From Pseudoscleropodium purum (taxonomy: Eukaryota > Streptophyta > Bryopsida > Hypnales > Brachytheciaceae): a DNA stretch of 64,000 nucleotides. The notes below the pieces were generated by a model that saw only the letters and a list, made by a program, of their open reading frames with translations, made no database searches and was not told the origin of the DNA. The position numbers were made by a program, and so were the translations under genes. The DNA is taken from assembly GCA_963969395.1 (NCBI GenBank), contig OZ017797.1, forward strand, positions 17,360,001 through 17,424,000, read 5' to 3'. Each line of letters begins with the position of its first letter. Position 1 is the stretch's first letter. Positions 1 to 13,310 of this stretch are shown one piece after another.

Positions 1-3000
1 ATTTCAACTTGGATAAGGGCTTAGATTGTCTTTGAAAATGTCCGTCAATTGTCATTGGAACTCATGCTATTCTATACTTCCCTTCCCTTGTGGAAGGGAA
101 TAGCTATATCATGTACAATTGTTGAGTATTTTTCAGTATTGAGCAGCCTCCTTCAAAATACAAGTGCAATTGACTATGGGACCACTTGCAATGTTTCGAG
201 ACGGTCACATCTTCTGTCGAAGTTATGATAGTAGTACAACTTTTCTTGAAATTGGTGTTGGAACGTAGGCATGCACATTGTTGTCATGTGCTTTCATGTG
301 TAGTACAGGGTTCACTTGTAGTATTGCAATGTCTTTTTTCATGGAAAGGCTACAAAATAGAATACTTCCATTTGTATGTATTATAAACATACTCCCAAAT
401 ACACTTCTAGGGATTATCAAGTGGCTATAAAATCAAAGATGTGACAAACCAAAGTTATAAATGATTCTTGGATAAGCCTTAAAGGTTATATAGATAGAAT
501 GCAAGGGGCACTAGGTTGACAATTAGGACTTATTTACAACAACTAATAGTTGGTAAATCATTTTATCGACAATAAGCAACCCCTAGAAGCCTTTTAGACT
601 TCTAAAGATAAGAAAATATCTCATAGACATTTAACCAGACACCTAATGTTGACTTTTTTAACACTACTTGCTTCATGTATATGAACAAGGGTTGAAAGTG
701 CATTCTCCACCCTTGTCAACTCATTTCTCCTTGAATGTGCCTTATAATCTAGATCTTGTACAAATAAACTCTTCATTTGTCATCTACATGCTCAAAAATT
801 CCTTGTTAGTTTGTGTTCTTGACAACATGTACTCTTCATAGAACTCTACCTTAGTGCTTTGGGGTGCTCTTGTACTATTGTTACTTATATTGTTTTGTGA
901 TGGCGGTCAGTTTGATCAAGTAGGTTCTTTGACTTCAATCCTCAGTACTTTATAATAATATTGGTCATCCTCCCCATGTGTAGGATGTGCTTTTGTGGAA
1001 AATAAAGAACACTACTTGACTATCATGTACAAGCGTAGAACTTCAAGTACGACTGCAATATTGTTGTGGATGTGTATTGTCTTCCTGAAGTCTTTACCTT
1101 CCTTTTGAAGAAGCATGCAACCATTTAGAGCACCCCACAAGTACATGTAAGACTTAACATTGACATACTTCTAAATACTTGAGGTACTACAACATGGCCT
1201 TTGAATGATCACATTGTAGTCCTACATCTAAAGTGCATATACACTACAAGAAATTGATGTCTGTTGCAATTGCAAAAAAATGGCTAGGAATATTTTGTAA
1301 CTTGAGAATGAGTTGACCTCCTTAATTGCACCAGGTCTAAAATATCCACAATGTTGGAGTCATTCTCCAATCATCACTATGACTATGGGATGAAAAGTTA
1401 ATGAGCTTGACAATTCATCCATTGTGCTTTGTTGACAATGTCTTAGATAAAGTGATGTGGATGATTGTTACTTCTGACGTGGAGCGTATAGTCACAAAAG
1501 AGGAGTTTTGCGGCAAGTTGTGATAGCATGTGACTGAAGCATGACTTGAAAGTGACTCATAAATGACTCCAATGCCCTTCATTGCTCACTTCCATGACAT
1601 TTACTTTTCTTGCCAGAAAAAAACCAAAAAAAACGGTGCTTTGTCGTACAAGGAGGAAAGAAACAAGTTGGGCAAGGTGGTTTGACTACAACGTGACTAC
1701 GAATAGTCTCTTAACTATTGTAGTGTATTGATAAAGGGGGGAGGTATTGTAGTACTTGCAAATTTCAGGGTTTTAGGATGTGCTATGTATGTTGTTAATG
1801 GATGCAATTTGTGAAAGAAGATTTCTCATGCTATCGGGAAATTAATGAATACCAATTGAATGAGGTGCTTGAGCTTCTTCTTTTTCTAAATTAGCATATA
1901 GAAGATTCATTGCAATTTGAAAGGTATTCACATTAGTAGAAAATCTAGATTTTTTGTTGTTTTGGTTAAATTGATTTGAGCATAAATATATTGATTTGAA
2001 CAAAAATCTATAAATTTGAATAGAACTTTGTTGAATTTTGCCCAAATCAATACGACCAAAACAACAAAAAATCTGTAGTTTTCCAATAGTGCTTTAAACT
2101 TTCTTTAGTTTGAGTTCACCATTTGACCTATAATGATTTGTATGACCACTATTATGGAATGATCAGTTGTAAAATTAGATGCATTTCTTTCTTCACTATA
2201 GATTTGACTTTGGCTTTCGGTGTCCATATGGCTGGTGAACTATTCTGCATGCAAATGTAGGAACAATAACTTGTACTTATTTACTTTGGTATGGATGGAA
2301 TAATATTGAAGGTTTAGGATTTAGAACAAGGAATACACAAAGCCTTAACAAAATTAGACATTTACAATCCCTTCCATAGCTACTCATATACACTTCTACA
2401 TCATTGAGTGATGACTACATTACATTCCTGTTGAAACTAGAAAATAATTGAAGAATGATTTTTGGAAATAATAAAAAAGTTTTGTACTAGTGAAAATTTA
2501 GTGAACTACATCTTTGAAACTGGAAACAACTGTGATTCATTGTGGGGAAGATAGATGACATTAGTGCCCTCTACTCCCCTTTCCTCCAGACAATGGCTAA
2601 CTTTGAAGACTAGTACATGGGACTTTCATTTGTCTACATCAAAGGAATCTTACTAGTACTCTTCCTGTATTAATAAGTTCTCTTCTACTAACAATTCAAT
2701 GGCTTTGATTAGATTGGGTGCTTGTATTGGAGTTGGCAAACTTTGAAGAGCAATGAATCATGTACACTCCATTGTAGTATTGATGAAGGCATCCATACAC
2801 TCCATTACTTCTCGCTTGGCTCTAGTAGAATTGAGTAATACCACATTCCATTTTGGTCTGTCCACAACATTGGAGAAGAACACTTGTGTGGCTTGGCTAG
2901 GGAAAATGAATGGCTTTGCCAAGCAAGGTAGTTTATAGCAGAAGTTCATTGTCTAAAAAAAAGTCAATGTCATCCTTTGTATTCATAGGGTTCCCTTGTG

Positions 3001-6000
3001 CATCTTGTAGCCTCACTCTAGGTATTAATTTTTTTGGGCTAACAAGTTTTTTCTACAAACAATTCAATTATACCCACTAAATTTATTGACTCACCAATTT
3101 ATCAACTCCACCAAAATTAGCAATATTTAGGGAACAATCAACTCTATGGGCCTTAGAATAGATGGATTTGAACATTCCTTGGACATTGACTTCATGTGTA
3201 CATAGTTGCAATACTATAACTTATGCCACTTCTACTTAACTCGGTCCAATCAAGTGGAAGTCATAGTTGGCCCTAGTGAATTAGTATTGTAGAACATCAT
3301 TGTTAGGAATGTTGTTTTTTTGGCAATGTGGTTCTCAAGGGCAGGCTTACCAATGGAATTGTATATGTGCACATGAAGTTAGAAATAATTACATTGCATC
3401 TTCTATACTACCACAATAAAAAAAGATGTTAAGAAGATATTTTTTCCAATCTTCTTTTCAAATTTATCCACAACTTTTGATTTGAGGTTCAAAATCTAAA
3501 ATAGATTTCTAGAGATGAAATTGTATGTGAGCATGAAAAATGAAAGCATGTGAGCTTTGAGCATATGTATAAGTAGATATACTACAACCATTGAAGGTGC
3601 TTATGATATAAACACCTATAATATAGGTACCTCTATCATTGTTACACTATAATCACAGACAATTTCTATAATATAGACACCTATAATATTGGTGTATGGT
3701 CTTCTAGGCTCATATGCTTACACTTCTAGGCTCACATAATAGCAACCTTCATTGTCAATACACTATCTGAATCTTGACATTTTATTGTGATTTATGGATT
3801 TAGCATCTTCTTCCATTGAAAAGTTTGTAGTTCTTCATTAAAGGCTTTCCACCCCTATATATTACATATAAATTCAATAATGAAAAGTATTTATTATTTA
3901 GTAAGAATAAACTATGTTTGACCACTTGGAAAAAATGATAAGTCATTGTTTTAAGTGTAACAGGACACTTACTCTAAAATCTCATAAAAAGTAAATGTCA
4001 ATGCCTTCATATTCTTGGGCTTAGATAATATATAACTAATCAAAATTCATCCCCTCCTATTCCTATTTGTTGAAATATGTTTTTTCTATAGTAAACAAGT
4101 GAAGTGCAATGTTACCCTTAGGTACAAAAATCTTTAAATCATTGTTTTAAGTGTTTTAAGGAAAACTCACTCAAACTCATAAAATATTTATACTTTGTTA
4201 GTCTAAAATATAATTTCTATTGGTATTATTTTTTCACATTCGCCCTTTTATAAATTTTAGATTTTAATTTTTTTCCTACAATTGTAGAGGAATTAGCTAC
4301 AAATAAGGTGGCATACCTTATACTTATAGGATTGCTAATATAGGTATATCCAATGACATGTTTGAACCTAAATATGTTTGAATGCAAATGATGAACTCAA
4401 TAAAGAACAAAAATCTACTAATATTAAGAATTTCTTATGATTTTCTTGAGAACATTACAAAAGTTCTAAGGCCTCTAAAGGGTTGTTAGCTTTGCACTGT
4501 TGCAATGCAATTAGAGAAAAACATTAAATTTTTTTATTTTAAAAAATTTGAAATCTGACGTGGCACATCAGTACCACATCAGATTGACTATTTTCTTAAC
4601 TAATTTTTTCCCCAAAAAAGTTATTTTTAAGAAAAAAATATTTTTAAATTTTTCCTGTAATTACACCATTGTGTGTGTTGAAAATAAAAAATTGGCAACC
4701 TTTTGGAGGCCTCAAAACTTTCGTAATGGTAGAGCAAAAAAAACTTTTTTTTCTAGAATAAATGCAAGGTACACACAATAGACATGCAAATCTATTTAGC
4801 TTCTAACACCCAATTGGGTACATCTAATTTACAAAGAGAGACACTTATGATATTGATTTTTCACGTAGGCATAAGAATCTTCAGTTTGTCTTTGCAAAAT
4901 ACTACAATGCAATTTATTTGCAAATGAACTACTTATTAGATTTTATCATAAAGAATGTGCAATGAGGGACCAAGAGCCAAAGTTTGAGAAAAACATAGGA
5001 TGAAACTCTTTGAAGAGATCCATAATGATGGAAATGGGAAAATGGTCACGAGTTGTTTTAATATTTGGCTTGTTCTCGCAAGAAACTTCTCATCAAATCA
5101 AACAATCCCAAACACTCAATTCCTTCAAAATGACCTGACACTCTCTTGGATACTTTTTCCCCTTCATGGATTGATGTATGATATAAAGCATGGCCTTAAA
5201 AGGATGTAGCATTCATTTGGTCAATTTAGCATAACATCATTGTCATAAACTCATGAAGAGCTCAGATTGTCCTACAAATCCACTCCAATTGTGCTTGATG
5301 TACCTTTGGAACCATCACGACCCCATCTACAAATGTCCCAAAAGCCTAGGACTTTGGGATAAGTAAATGCTTTGTTTCATGCTCTCTTTCTTTCTTATTG
5401 CTTGCAATCTCTTCATTTACCAATTGTTTGGCTTGGCTGTTTATCTAATTACCTTTTCTTTTAATGCAATGGTCCACCATTTGTTTCAAACAATAACAAA
5501 ACAAAGAAGGAAAAACAAACTCCTCAAAGAGCCGAAGCACCAAAGCTAGAGTTCCACAGAATTTTTTTTTCTACTAATCTTAGTTAGTACCTTCCTCTGA
5601 CACCCCTGTTTCAAACTGGGGTTTCCATTACGATTAACTTTATTCATAAAATCATTTCGTTTCTTTTCAAAATTAATAGGATATTCATTTTCAACTTCCC
5701 CATTCATTTTTTACTCTAAAAAATTTAGAGTTTTCAAAAACTCTGTATAGAAATTTCCTACACTTCGGTCATGGTAGATCACGCTCTCATACACCAGTAT
5801 TTATTGCATTTCAGTGACGTGTACTGTGTCATTTTCAAAATCATGAAGTTAAACCCTTACGTACTCATCAAGGAATCTGAATTTTTTTACCTACCTCAGC
5901 TGAGAAATGGCCTGCCGTTGAGTAGTCATGATGCAAACATTGATGCGAGTGCGCTGCGTTAGCTATTAAAAATTATAAGAAGATGACTAAAATCATCACT

Positions 6001-6392
6001 TTCTAAAACTACTACCTTCTCTTCCCCAACAAGTTGTACGAGCTAGGACCCTCAAATGAACATCATAGCATAAATATCTGTGAAGGACCTGCAATTCGAA
6101 CCATCCAATTTCCCTTGAAACAGCATGTATTTACAAAGGTATACAAGTCAGGTAGAGGACACTGTCATGCCCTTTCCTGATCCGGAAGAGAATCCTCTGC
6201 TTCATTCCAAATCAACAAGTTCGATGCCAACTACAGTACTCCAAATCTCACGACGGTGAGCTCGAAACCTCCACCACGTTGAAGGTGACTCAATGAATTC
6301 CAAGTCAACATTCCCTGGATCCCCTTGCACGCCCTAACTTCCCAGACCCAAATAGTTGAACTAGGACGTGGCCAAATTGTGTTGGCAGAATT
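1..6392. other. AT-rich intergenic region without a supported gene
   Basis: No reading frame here looks like a real protein; the longest are short and of low complexity. What can be seen: a clear short inverted-repeat element (listed separately), a CACTA-like end (CACTACAAG) at about 1,242, a purine run (AAAGGGGGGAGG) near 1,732 that resembles the polypurine tract of a decayed LTR retrotransposon, and imperfect small repeats around 3,600-3,760 (two copies of a CACCTATAATAT motif, and CTTCTAGGCTCA twice). None of the last three can be turned into a defined element by eye. The right end is the 3' flank of the minus-strand uridylyltransferase gene. Confidence 0.6.
1929..2091. repeat. MITE with ~50 bp terminal inverted repeats
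   Basis: The two ends of this 163 bp segment are inverted copies of each other over about 50 bases. The shared core is AGATTTTTTGTTGTTTTGG on the left, with its reverse complement on the right, and the outer ends read CACATTAGTAGAAAA and (reverse strand) CACTATTGGAAAAC. The CACTA-like start and small size suggest a non-autonomous relative of CACTA/EnSpm transposons. No clear target-site duplication is seen, so family assignment is inferred. The short frame read across it is an artefact of the inverted repeat. Confidence 0.75.
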
Positions 6393-9300
6393 CTAGACCT
6401 TCTCACGTATAAAGGGTTCAAACAAATTAGTGCCCGGGTTAGGGTCCTGACGCAATATCTTTGCAGCACGTTTGAACTCGTCTCGCAACACACGAATACT
6501 GTGGCGGTCTACTACTCGTCCCAGATCATGAGTTACCTCAAATGGATCCTCAATGCAAATAAGGTGCCGCTCATTCCCAATACGCCGCGTCCAATCTTTC
6601 TCATCCTTGCTGCCATGCGCATTGTGGTCAGTGAAAGCCAGGGCATCAAAACATGATCTCTCCGCATAAGCATGGTGCCACTTGTCTACGTGAGATCCAG
6701 AAACCAAGACTCTCTCGACTGTACAACAACAAAATAACTGGAAAGAACTGATATCCCAACAATAACAGCTCAAGTAATGCCTCGATCTACTTGTCTTCAA
6801 CGATCATCACTAAAAAAGAGCACAAACCATGAATTCCAACCAAGGCTTCAGTCAAAATAATCCAACTCTTGGAGCCAGCCTGTTTTCCTACCACTCAAGA
6901 ATGCCACTGGTTTTCAGCAGTTCGAGAGGTTGCCAATACTACAATCGAAACTCAATTTTGAAGGTCTTATCCCCAAACTTGAGAGAATTCCAACTGGCTA
7001 CGCTACGTATCATTCGCATCATTGTATCAAAAGTTATGAAATTGGTTAAAGTTTGAAGTAGTAGGGTCCCAAAGAGAAAGACTAGACTAACTTTGGAAGA
7101 AACTTCCATTGTGATAGAACCTAGAAGTATCTCATTAATCTTACATATCACGTGTTCGGATGATACTTGAATTGTAAATGTGACTTTTCAACCCACGGGA
7201 AAGGGACTCCCACGAGAACGGGACCCCTAGCTTAATACCTAGGAATTGCAGCCAAGGCTTCTTTCAATATACTCCACCAGAACTTGGTGCCAACCTGTTT
7301 CCTAACACTAAAAAATGCCATTAAATACTTCATGACCACACCAGGACGTAAAATTAGAAGGGAAGCGTGCAAATGAACAACAGCAATTACCTTAGATAGC
7401 CTCCGGTGCGAACAGAGATGACCCAGCGATTGTAGTCATGACAGGAAGCCCAGTACTCAAAGAAGTATGTCAAGAGCTCGGCGACCGATTCCTTGTTCCG
7501 TGCTCCAAAGTTATTGAGCGTGTTCACCTTATCAAAATAGGAGCACTTGATCGTGCCCACGGTGACCTCGTAAGTTGGTGGTATGCTCTGGATAAACCGA
7601 AACATAAGAATCAGTTTCACGTATCTAGGAATCGTCTTCTTCATCCACTCTGGAACAATCCTGTCGAAGGAAGATTGTTCTCTAAACTCAATTGTATTGT
7701 TTCGCCTGAAACCACCATGTAGAAGAAACTAACCCGAAAGTGCCCAAATGGCCAAAAGTGGACCCGCTAAATTCCATGGGAGTTGAAATAAATCATTCAA
7801 GTAAGCTCAAAGGAAGTTAACAAAATGTAGCAGTAGAAGGAAAAATAATACGCCACATTTTTGGACTATAGAAATACTATTTCCAACTGTAAGTGATGAT
7901 TACCTAACAAGGTGGATTAAACAGTTTCAGATTGGGCACTAAGCAATTAACAGTCTAGACCTGAAAATAAGAAACTAGATGATGAGCATGAAGCAGGATC
8001 TTTCTGGATGAATGGGCAAAGAAAACCTGTCTCGCTTTGACAAACCAAGATGGACGAACTGTAGTTTGGAAATGTTTTAGTATCACACCTGTAGACAAGG
8101 GAGTATGGCTGGTCTCCGTTGCTGAAGAAAATGTATGCACATTAAAACGTACCTGTAATATACACATCACCTCAAACTGGGTTAAGATCAGCCTGCCAGG
8201 TTCAACCCCAAGTATTGAAAGAGATTTTCTAGTCTCCAACCGTCGCCGAGAGATGAAGGGCGCCCCCATTCCAGTTCAAAAGACAACTTAAACAAGTATT
8301 AATGTTGACTCGGATCATCGAACCTCCAACAATTCCTACACGTGCAGCAACCAGGTTTCGAGGTATACGGGCTTACGCATAGCTCGAGAGAGTGCCACGG
8401 TATGTTTCATTGACTTGGCGTTGCTTTGCCCAGTGTTTCACCAGAAAAGCTAGCTGCCTCAAGCGAGGATCAACTTGTGAATAGTCATGAAGCAGCTTGG
8501 AGTTCACAACAGCCAACATGTTGTTCACGCATATGTCACAGTTGATTCCTGTGTCTGGATCCGTGAATTTCACGATTGGGACTCGAGCATGCGTCAACGC
8601 CTGCATCGCAAGATAAAATTAGTGATTCATTCCCACAAGAAATGGTAACAGGTGGTGGACGCCCAGCTGCTTTAGATATATAACCTCAGGTTTAACACAT
8701 ACTTGGAAAACCCTGGCTTGCCTTTACGAAATTTTCATAAGCAAACACAAGTAGATTGAAAGTTGTATGAAATTTGACCAAAAGTCACCTTAAACCTGAC
8801 TATCCATGAGTAGAAGTTCGTTCGTAAGGAAAATAATAAATACACCTGCACGTTCTGCATGTCGTCAGAGCGTAGGATGGCAGCCATCTTTGTAACAAGC
8901 TCTGCCTTGCTCGAGTGTTCATCGTCAACTGACAGACAAATATCAATATCGCTGTTGCGAACGCCAAAGTCGTTAGCACATGAGCCGAAGAGAAATAGCC
9001 TAGCACAGCCCCAATCACGAGAGACAAGTCTATCCAGTTGGGTAAGAAATTTTTCTTGTCTTTGTACTTCTTCTTGAGAAGGTATCAAGCTCTGCAAAAA
9101 CAAGATACATAAAATAAAAGAGTGGAGTCAACTTCAGGAGTGTGAAAACAAAAAATGATCCAACTATAATTACTTACAATCGAAGCATATATTAGCCATA
9201 TATCGAAGGCATAACAAGGCTGGAACGAATGTAGCGTGCCTTGTATATTGCGAGGAGCTGAGGATTTAACGTTTCAAAGTCTAGTCGTTGCACATCTCCT

Positions 9301-12300
9301 TTAAAAAGATTTGTCGGGATATTCATCCGCTGTTGATGACGGCGGACATCCCGAGACTCTCGTACGTTCCCGGGTTTTTCTTCAAGTTCTGTTTCCTGAA
9401 AGACAAAGCAATAACGCAGAGTAACCATCCAGCAAGGTCATGTTCGTAAACTATTGCGATAAACCCTAACAAATCCATATTGGTGCATGTTTATTAAATA
9501 CTTGCATGTGTGATTTCGCCAAATACAACTCATACTGACGATCACCTTTAAGGTATATTTTCCAAAATTAGTGTCGCACATTGACCACCTCGAAATTGCG
9601 TCGTAAGTTGCTACCTCCTTGAACATGATTTTTGTAGGACACATTATTTTTTCATTAACTGCAATTGATCACCCACAATTTATGGTGTGCTTGGGGTACC
9701 ATCATTCACTAGGTTGTTGCAAAATACCTCACGAGTAAGAACTGTAAGGTGTGCCGCACTCTGTGTAACTAGAGGTGTTGTGGACAAAAGCTGCGCGTCT
9801 TCTACAAGCTTTGCGTACCCGGAAAAATTCAACTCACGCATGGGATCCTCCTCCTCTTCTCCACCCAAACCGTCCTCCCATGTCAAACTTCCGTTTTCAA
9901 ACAAATGCCTTCCAGCTCTCTCCCTGCCACCGCTTCGGATTCCCTCATCCAATTGATACTGCAACTGCTGCTTTGACTCGTCCGTGGCGGATCCTGGCAT
10001 TGAGTGGCGCACCGTATTGGACGGCAACCCTGGACGGTCTACCTGTGCATTGATTGCCAACGCGGTCCCTCTATTGTGAAAGCAGCTAGCATTTGACCAA
10101 ACACTCTTCGCATGACAATTAAGAGTTTCTAAACATCCTGCCCTTAGGAACACCCTCAGAATCTTAGCAGCATCCCTCACGAAGCTTAAACCCTAGTCCA
10201 TGACTATAAAATGACCAATTCGATTGTGAAATCAAATCGTAACGAACTTCCAATCCCCAAACTTGGTTAACATTGCATATGTGGGTCAATAAATCAATAG
10301 AAACGGACAGGAGCGTTGCATTAAGACGTACTCAAAACTGCTAAGAAAACATGGGATCCTATCTGGTCTTTCAGGGTTTAGCAAACGAAGGAGATACATT
10401 TCATACACAACCTAGGAGAGGTCCTATCTGAGAGCAAACATGAACGAACTTCAGAAATTCTATCCAAGAGACAACATGATGGCCTTCCCAATGCAAACAG
10501 CTTGAAAAGTAGTGAAAACACACTCTGGGTCATAAATGAAGGACGAGATGGAAAATTCAGACCTGCGAAGCAAGAGGAAGAACGCCCTCTGCGTTTCCGT
10601 CTTGCTGGGAAAGCTCGCCCGCTCCCTGCGAACCCGGCTCTGCAGAGGGCTTGGAGTGAGGGGGAGACACTTGCTTCATCCGCCATTCCTGTTGTCCCCG
10701 ACGCCGTTTCATATCCTCTTTCGACTTGCCACCACTACTACTGCCATTGGGGGACTCGTCCTTCCCCGAAGAAACTGCTGTCGCCTTGGCAGACGGAGGA
10801 CTGACGAAAGAAGAACCACTCGCATCTCCATCTGCTGAAGCAGATCCATCCGGTCCATGCAGATTGGACGTAGATCCCTCTCTTTCACTGTCCCTGTCCC
10901 TTGGCTTCTCATTCACAGCTACCCACTGCCCAGTGTTTGATCGGCGACCCATTTCCGCTCGGCCAGCAAGCCCCCCACGCCGACCGCTTCCTCTAGCACC
11001 CCCTCTTCCAAGCTCTCGAGATGCGCTGCTCTCATTGGCGTCAGCGGAAGCCAAGCTCGTAGGATCCCGAGCTTGGCCCGAAGCTTTTGAATGACCATCC
11101 TCTCTGTTCCTCGCTGCGCCAACGAAGCGGCTGGCATTCGGCGGTATCTGAAAGTTACCTGCATGTGCGAGCGAGCCAGCAAACTTAGTCTCGACCGATA
11201 CGCAAAAAGCTCTCGTCTTCTGCTCTGAAACTATAATAGACAGAATCTCTACCGACAAGTTCATCTCCCAGTAAAAGTGCCGCCCTGTCAGTTCCTCGGA
11301 TAAAAACCCTCCACTACTGACCCAACCCGCTCTAACGATGGGCCTCCCGAGGGCGCTACTTGCAAATGTGTTCATAACTCGACATGTAAAAAGGTCTCTA
11401 ACTAGAAGCATACACCATATGAACACATGAACTAGAAATGTGCAATCAAACAGTGTGTCAGTAGACTGAGTGTATGTATGGTTGATTTTAGTTGACTGGT
11501 TCACCTCTATCATCCGATGGTCTAACTGCGTGGCTTTCTTGTTTAAGGCCGGTTGCAGTTCCATCTTGAAAACTCTCCCACGCGAGCGGCCCCTTCGCCC
11601 CGCCTGAAAACTGATTCAATGCCGTGGACGCCCCAAAGGTTGGCTCGACGGGCATCCCATCCCTCTCCCCAAAGAATCCAGGCGGCTTGGAGCCTTTGGA
11701 TTTGGATGGGATTGTTTTCGAAGCATCCAATCCTCCAATCAAAGTTAAAGCACGCATGCGCTCTTCTGGTAGAGAAACAATCGGCTTATTGAGGGGCTCC
11801 GGGGAGCCATTCGATAATGCCCAGAACCGGCCCAAAAGATCTTCCCCCCCTAAAGGCAAAGGCAAAGGCGGAGGCTCCAGTTGATCACTTCGTTTCGGAG
11901 GTCCAATAGGACCATGCACCTGCGCCCTGGGCACCCCATGGTCGACTGGAACGGTCCTCCCATCCCCCAAAAGCTCTCCAGGACCCAACGGCGGATTCTT
12001 CAATGGCTTCAGGTTCTGGGAGTTTCCACCGAGAAGAAGCTGCAGAAGCTCGGCTCCATCGCCGAGAAATTGCTGCTGCTGGGGAGGCTGAGGAAGAGGG
12101 GCCTTTGGCATGCTGCTGCTACTGCCTTGACCCCAGGGCCGCGCCACGCCATCACTCGCTCGCGGCGGAGGAAGCCAGCCTGGGGCTGCATCCGATCGCC
12201 ATGGCTCCGTCAATTGGGCTGAAGGGGGAGGCGGATATGGCTGCAAGCGGTTGCCACCAAATCCAAAAAACTGTTGCTGTTGCTGCTGGTGTTGCAGCTG

Positions 12301-12621
12301 GTGGTGGTGATGGTGCTGCTGCTGTTGCTGGTGGTGCTGGTGGGGAGACGGAGTCCAGACCCCTCCACCATACGGAGGTGGTGCCATGAACAATTGATTG
12401 GGCTGCTGATGCAACAGCGGCTCCCCTACATGGTAGGAGTGGCTCGGACCCAATGCCGCCACTGCTGGATCTCGATGCTGCCATGCAGAGGACCCTTCGA
12501 CATCCTCCGAGGACGAGGCGCCGTTCCCCCTTCTCCCGCCGCCGCCGCTGTTACTGCGTCCATTGCCTCCTCCTCCTCCTCCTTGCAGCAGCTGCAACAG
12601 GAACTCCCCGTTCGGTTCCAT
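6393..12621 (-). CDS. URT1: Terminal uridylyltransferase (UTP:RNA uridylyltransferase), nine exons
   Basis: Enzymes of this family add U residues to the 3' ends of deadenylated mRNAs in the cytoplasm. Exons by GT-AG and phase: 12621-11505, 11158-10563, 10042-9728, 9395-9240, 9091-8846, 8600-8377, 8192-8153, 7587-7391, 6609-6393. These sum to 3,108 nt, a 1,035-residue protein in continuous phase. The first ~670 residues are disordered: poly-Gly, Gln/His tracts, a PPGFF motif and an IPPNASRF motif like those of plant URT1 N-termini. The nucleotidyltransferase core shows FGSCANDFG and NSDIDICLS (two catalytic Asp) and INCDICVNN (third Asp), then [20 protein letters not shown]. The PAP-associated part has [12 protein letters not shown] and ends [20 protein letters not shown]. 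The ATG at 12,621 is the first in frame; an upstream TTG is unlikely. Oddities: the exon 4 donor is GC, and the link between exons 7 and 8 is about eight residues shorter than I expect. Confidence 0.9.
6831..6912. repeat. Direct repeat, copy 1, in last URT1 intron
   Basis: About 80 bp (beginning near GAATTCCAACCAAGGCTTC) recur in the same orientation at 7,244-7,324, with matching blocks around CAAGGCTTC, TTGG-GCCA-CCTGTTT and AATGCCA. Roughly four fifths of the positions match by eye. The copies lie about 410 bp apart in the intron between exons 8 and 9. This could be a local duplication or the ends of a decayed insertion. Confidence 0.6.
7244..7324. repeat. Direct repeat, copy 2, in last URT1 intron
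   Basis: Second copy of the repeat at 6,831-6,912, in the same orientation. It starts near GGAATTGCAGCCAAGGCTTC and ends near AAAAAATGCCA. The intervening 330 bp show no coding potential. Confidence 0.6.
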
Positions 12622-12953
12622 ACCATGACGCCCTTCGTTGCCCCTTGCCCTCAACGAACTCTCATCCCTACAGCACTGATAATCCTGCTCCCATCTTCTG
12701 CGAATTCATTCCTTAGACTAGAGATTCTCAAACCATGGATTGATCAATCCACGACAGAGGAGGATCGGAATCGATAGTATCCACGAGGGGGAGTACAGGG
12801 TAAATTGCCAATCTCGAAAACGGGAGGAACTGACTGGTGAATACAAGAGGAGACAAGAGCGTCGACGCGGAAGATGCCCACCAAGCAGCTGCGGGAATTA
12901 CTCTACAAAGACGCTACCCACCCAACGCTGAGAATTATTATTTGCTAGGGCAC

Positions 12954-12981
12954 TGACGTGACGTTCCTGACGTGACGTTCC
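12954..12981. promoter_or_regulatory. Tandem TGACGT motifs (bZIP/TGA-type sites)
   Basis: The 14-mer TGACGTGACGTTCC occurs twice head-to-tail, giving four TGACG cores in 28 bp. TGACG is the known core site of plant TGA-class bZIP factors (as-1 like). Position is about 330 bp upstream of the URT1 start codon and 785 bp upstream of the ATM start. The motif is seen directly; factor binding is inferred. Confidence 0.5.
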
Positions 12982-13090
12982 TCGGGGCTACAATTGGGAC
13001 GAGAACCAACGGAGGTTGCAAACCTTCGTCCGGTTCAGATGCCGAACTTTAGTAACCCAACCCCAAGACGAGAGAAACCCCAGCCACATA

Positions 13091-13115
13091 CCTGACCTGA
13101 CCTGACCTGACCTGA
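13091..13115. repeat. (CCTGA)5 tandem repeat
   Basis: Five perfect CCTGA units followed by degenerate units (CCAGA, CCCGA) lie inside the divergent URT1-ATM intergenic region. Copy number in such a repeat is likely to vary between individuals. Confidence 0.9.
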
Positions 13116-13295
13116 CCAGACCCGACCTTGCTTCCTCCGCCGGATTGGATTCCACGGATTGTGTGCCCAACGGCACCGTTGGAAGAGCAAAGATGAAGAC
13201 GCCCGGGCGCTGCTCCCCACACGCCGAGAGTGCCAAATCCGTAACAATGAACGCCACGAAGATGTCGAGCCCGGGCTTGGACATGAGAGCTTTTT

Positions 13296-13310
13296 GGTTA
13301 GGGTTAGGGT
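13296..13310. promoter_or_regulatory. Telo-box (AACCCTAACCCTAA type)
   Basis: GGTTAGGGTTAGGGT reads as the plant telo-box on the reverse strand. Telo-boxes are known in promoters of plant housekeeping and cell-cycle genes and as binding sites of TRB proteins, which recruit Polycomb. It lies about 455 bp upstream of the ATM start codon. Function here is inferred from position. Confidence 0.55.

Noticed and set aside
10502..12777. Many open frames on the plus strand opposite URT1 exons 1-3
   Set aside because: They mirror the GC-rich, repeat-coded N-terminus of URT1 (poly-Gln/His/Gly); the minus frame splices in phase into a conserved enzyme, these do not.
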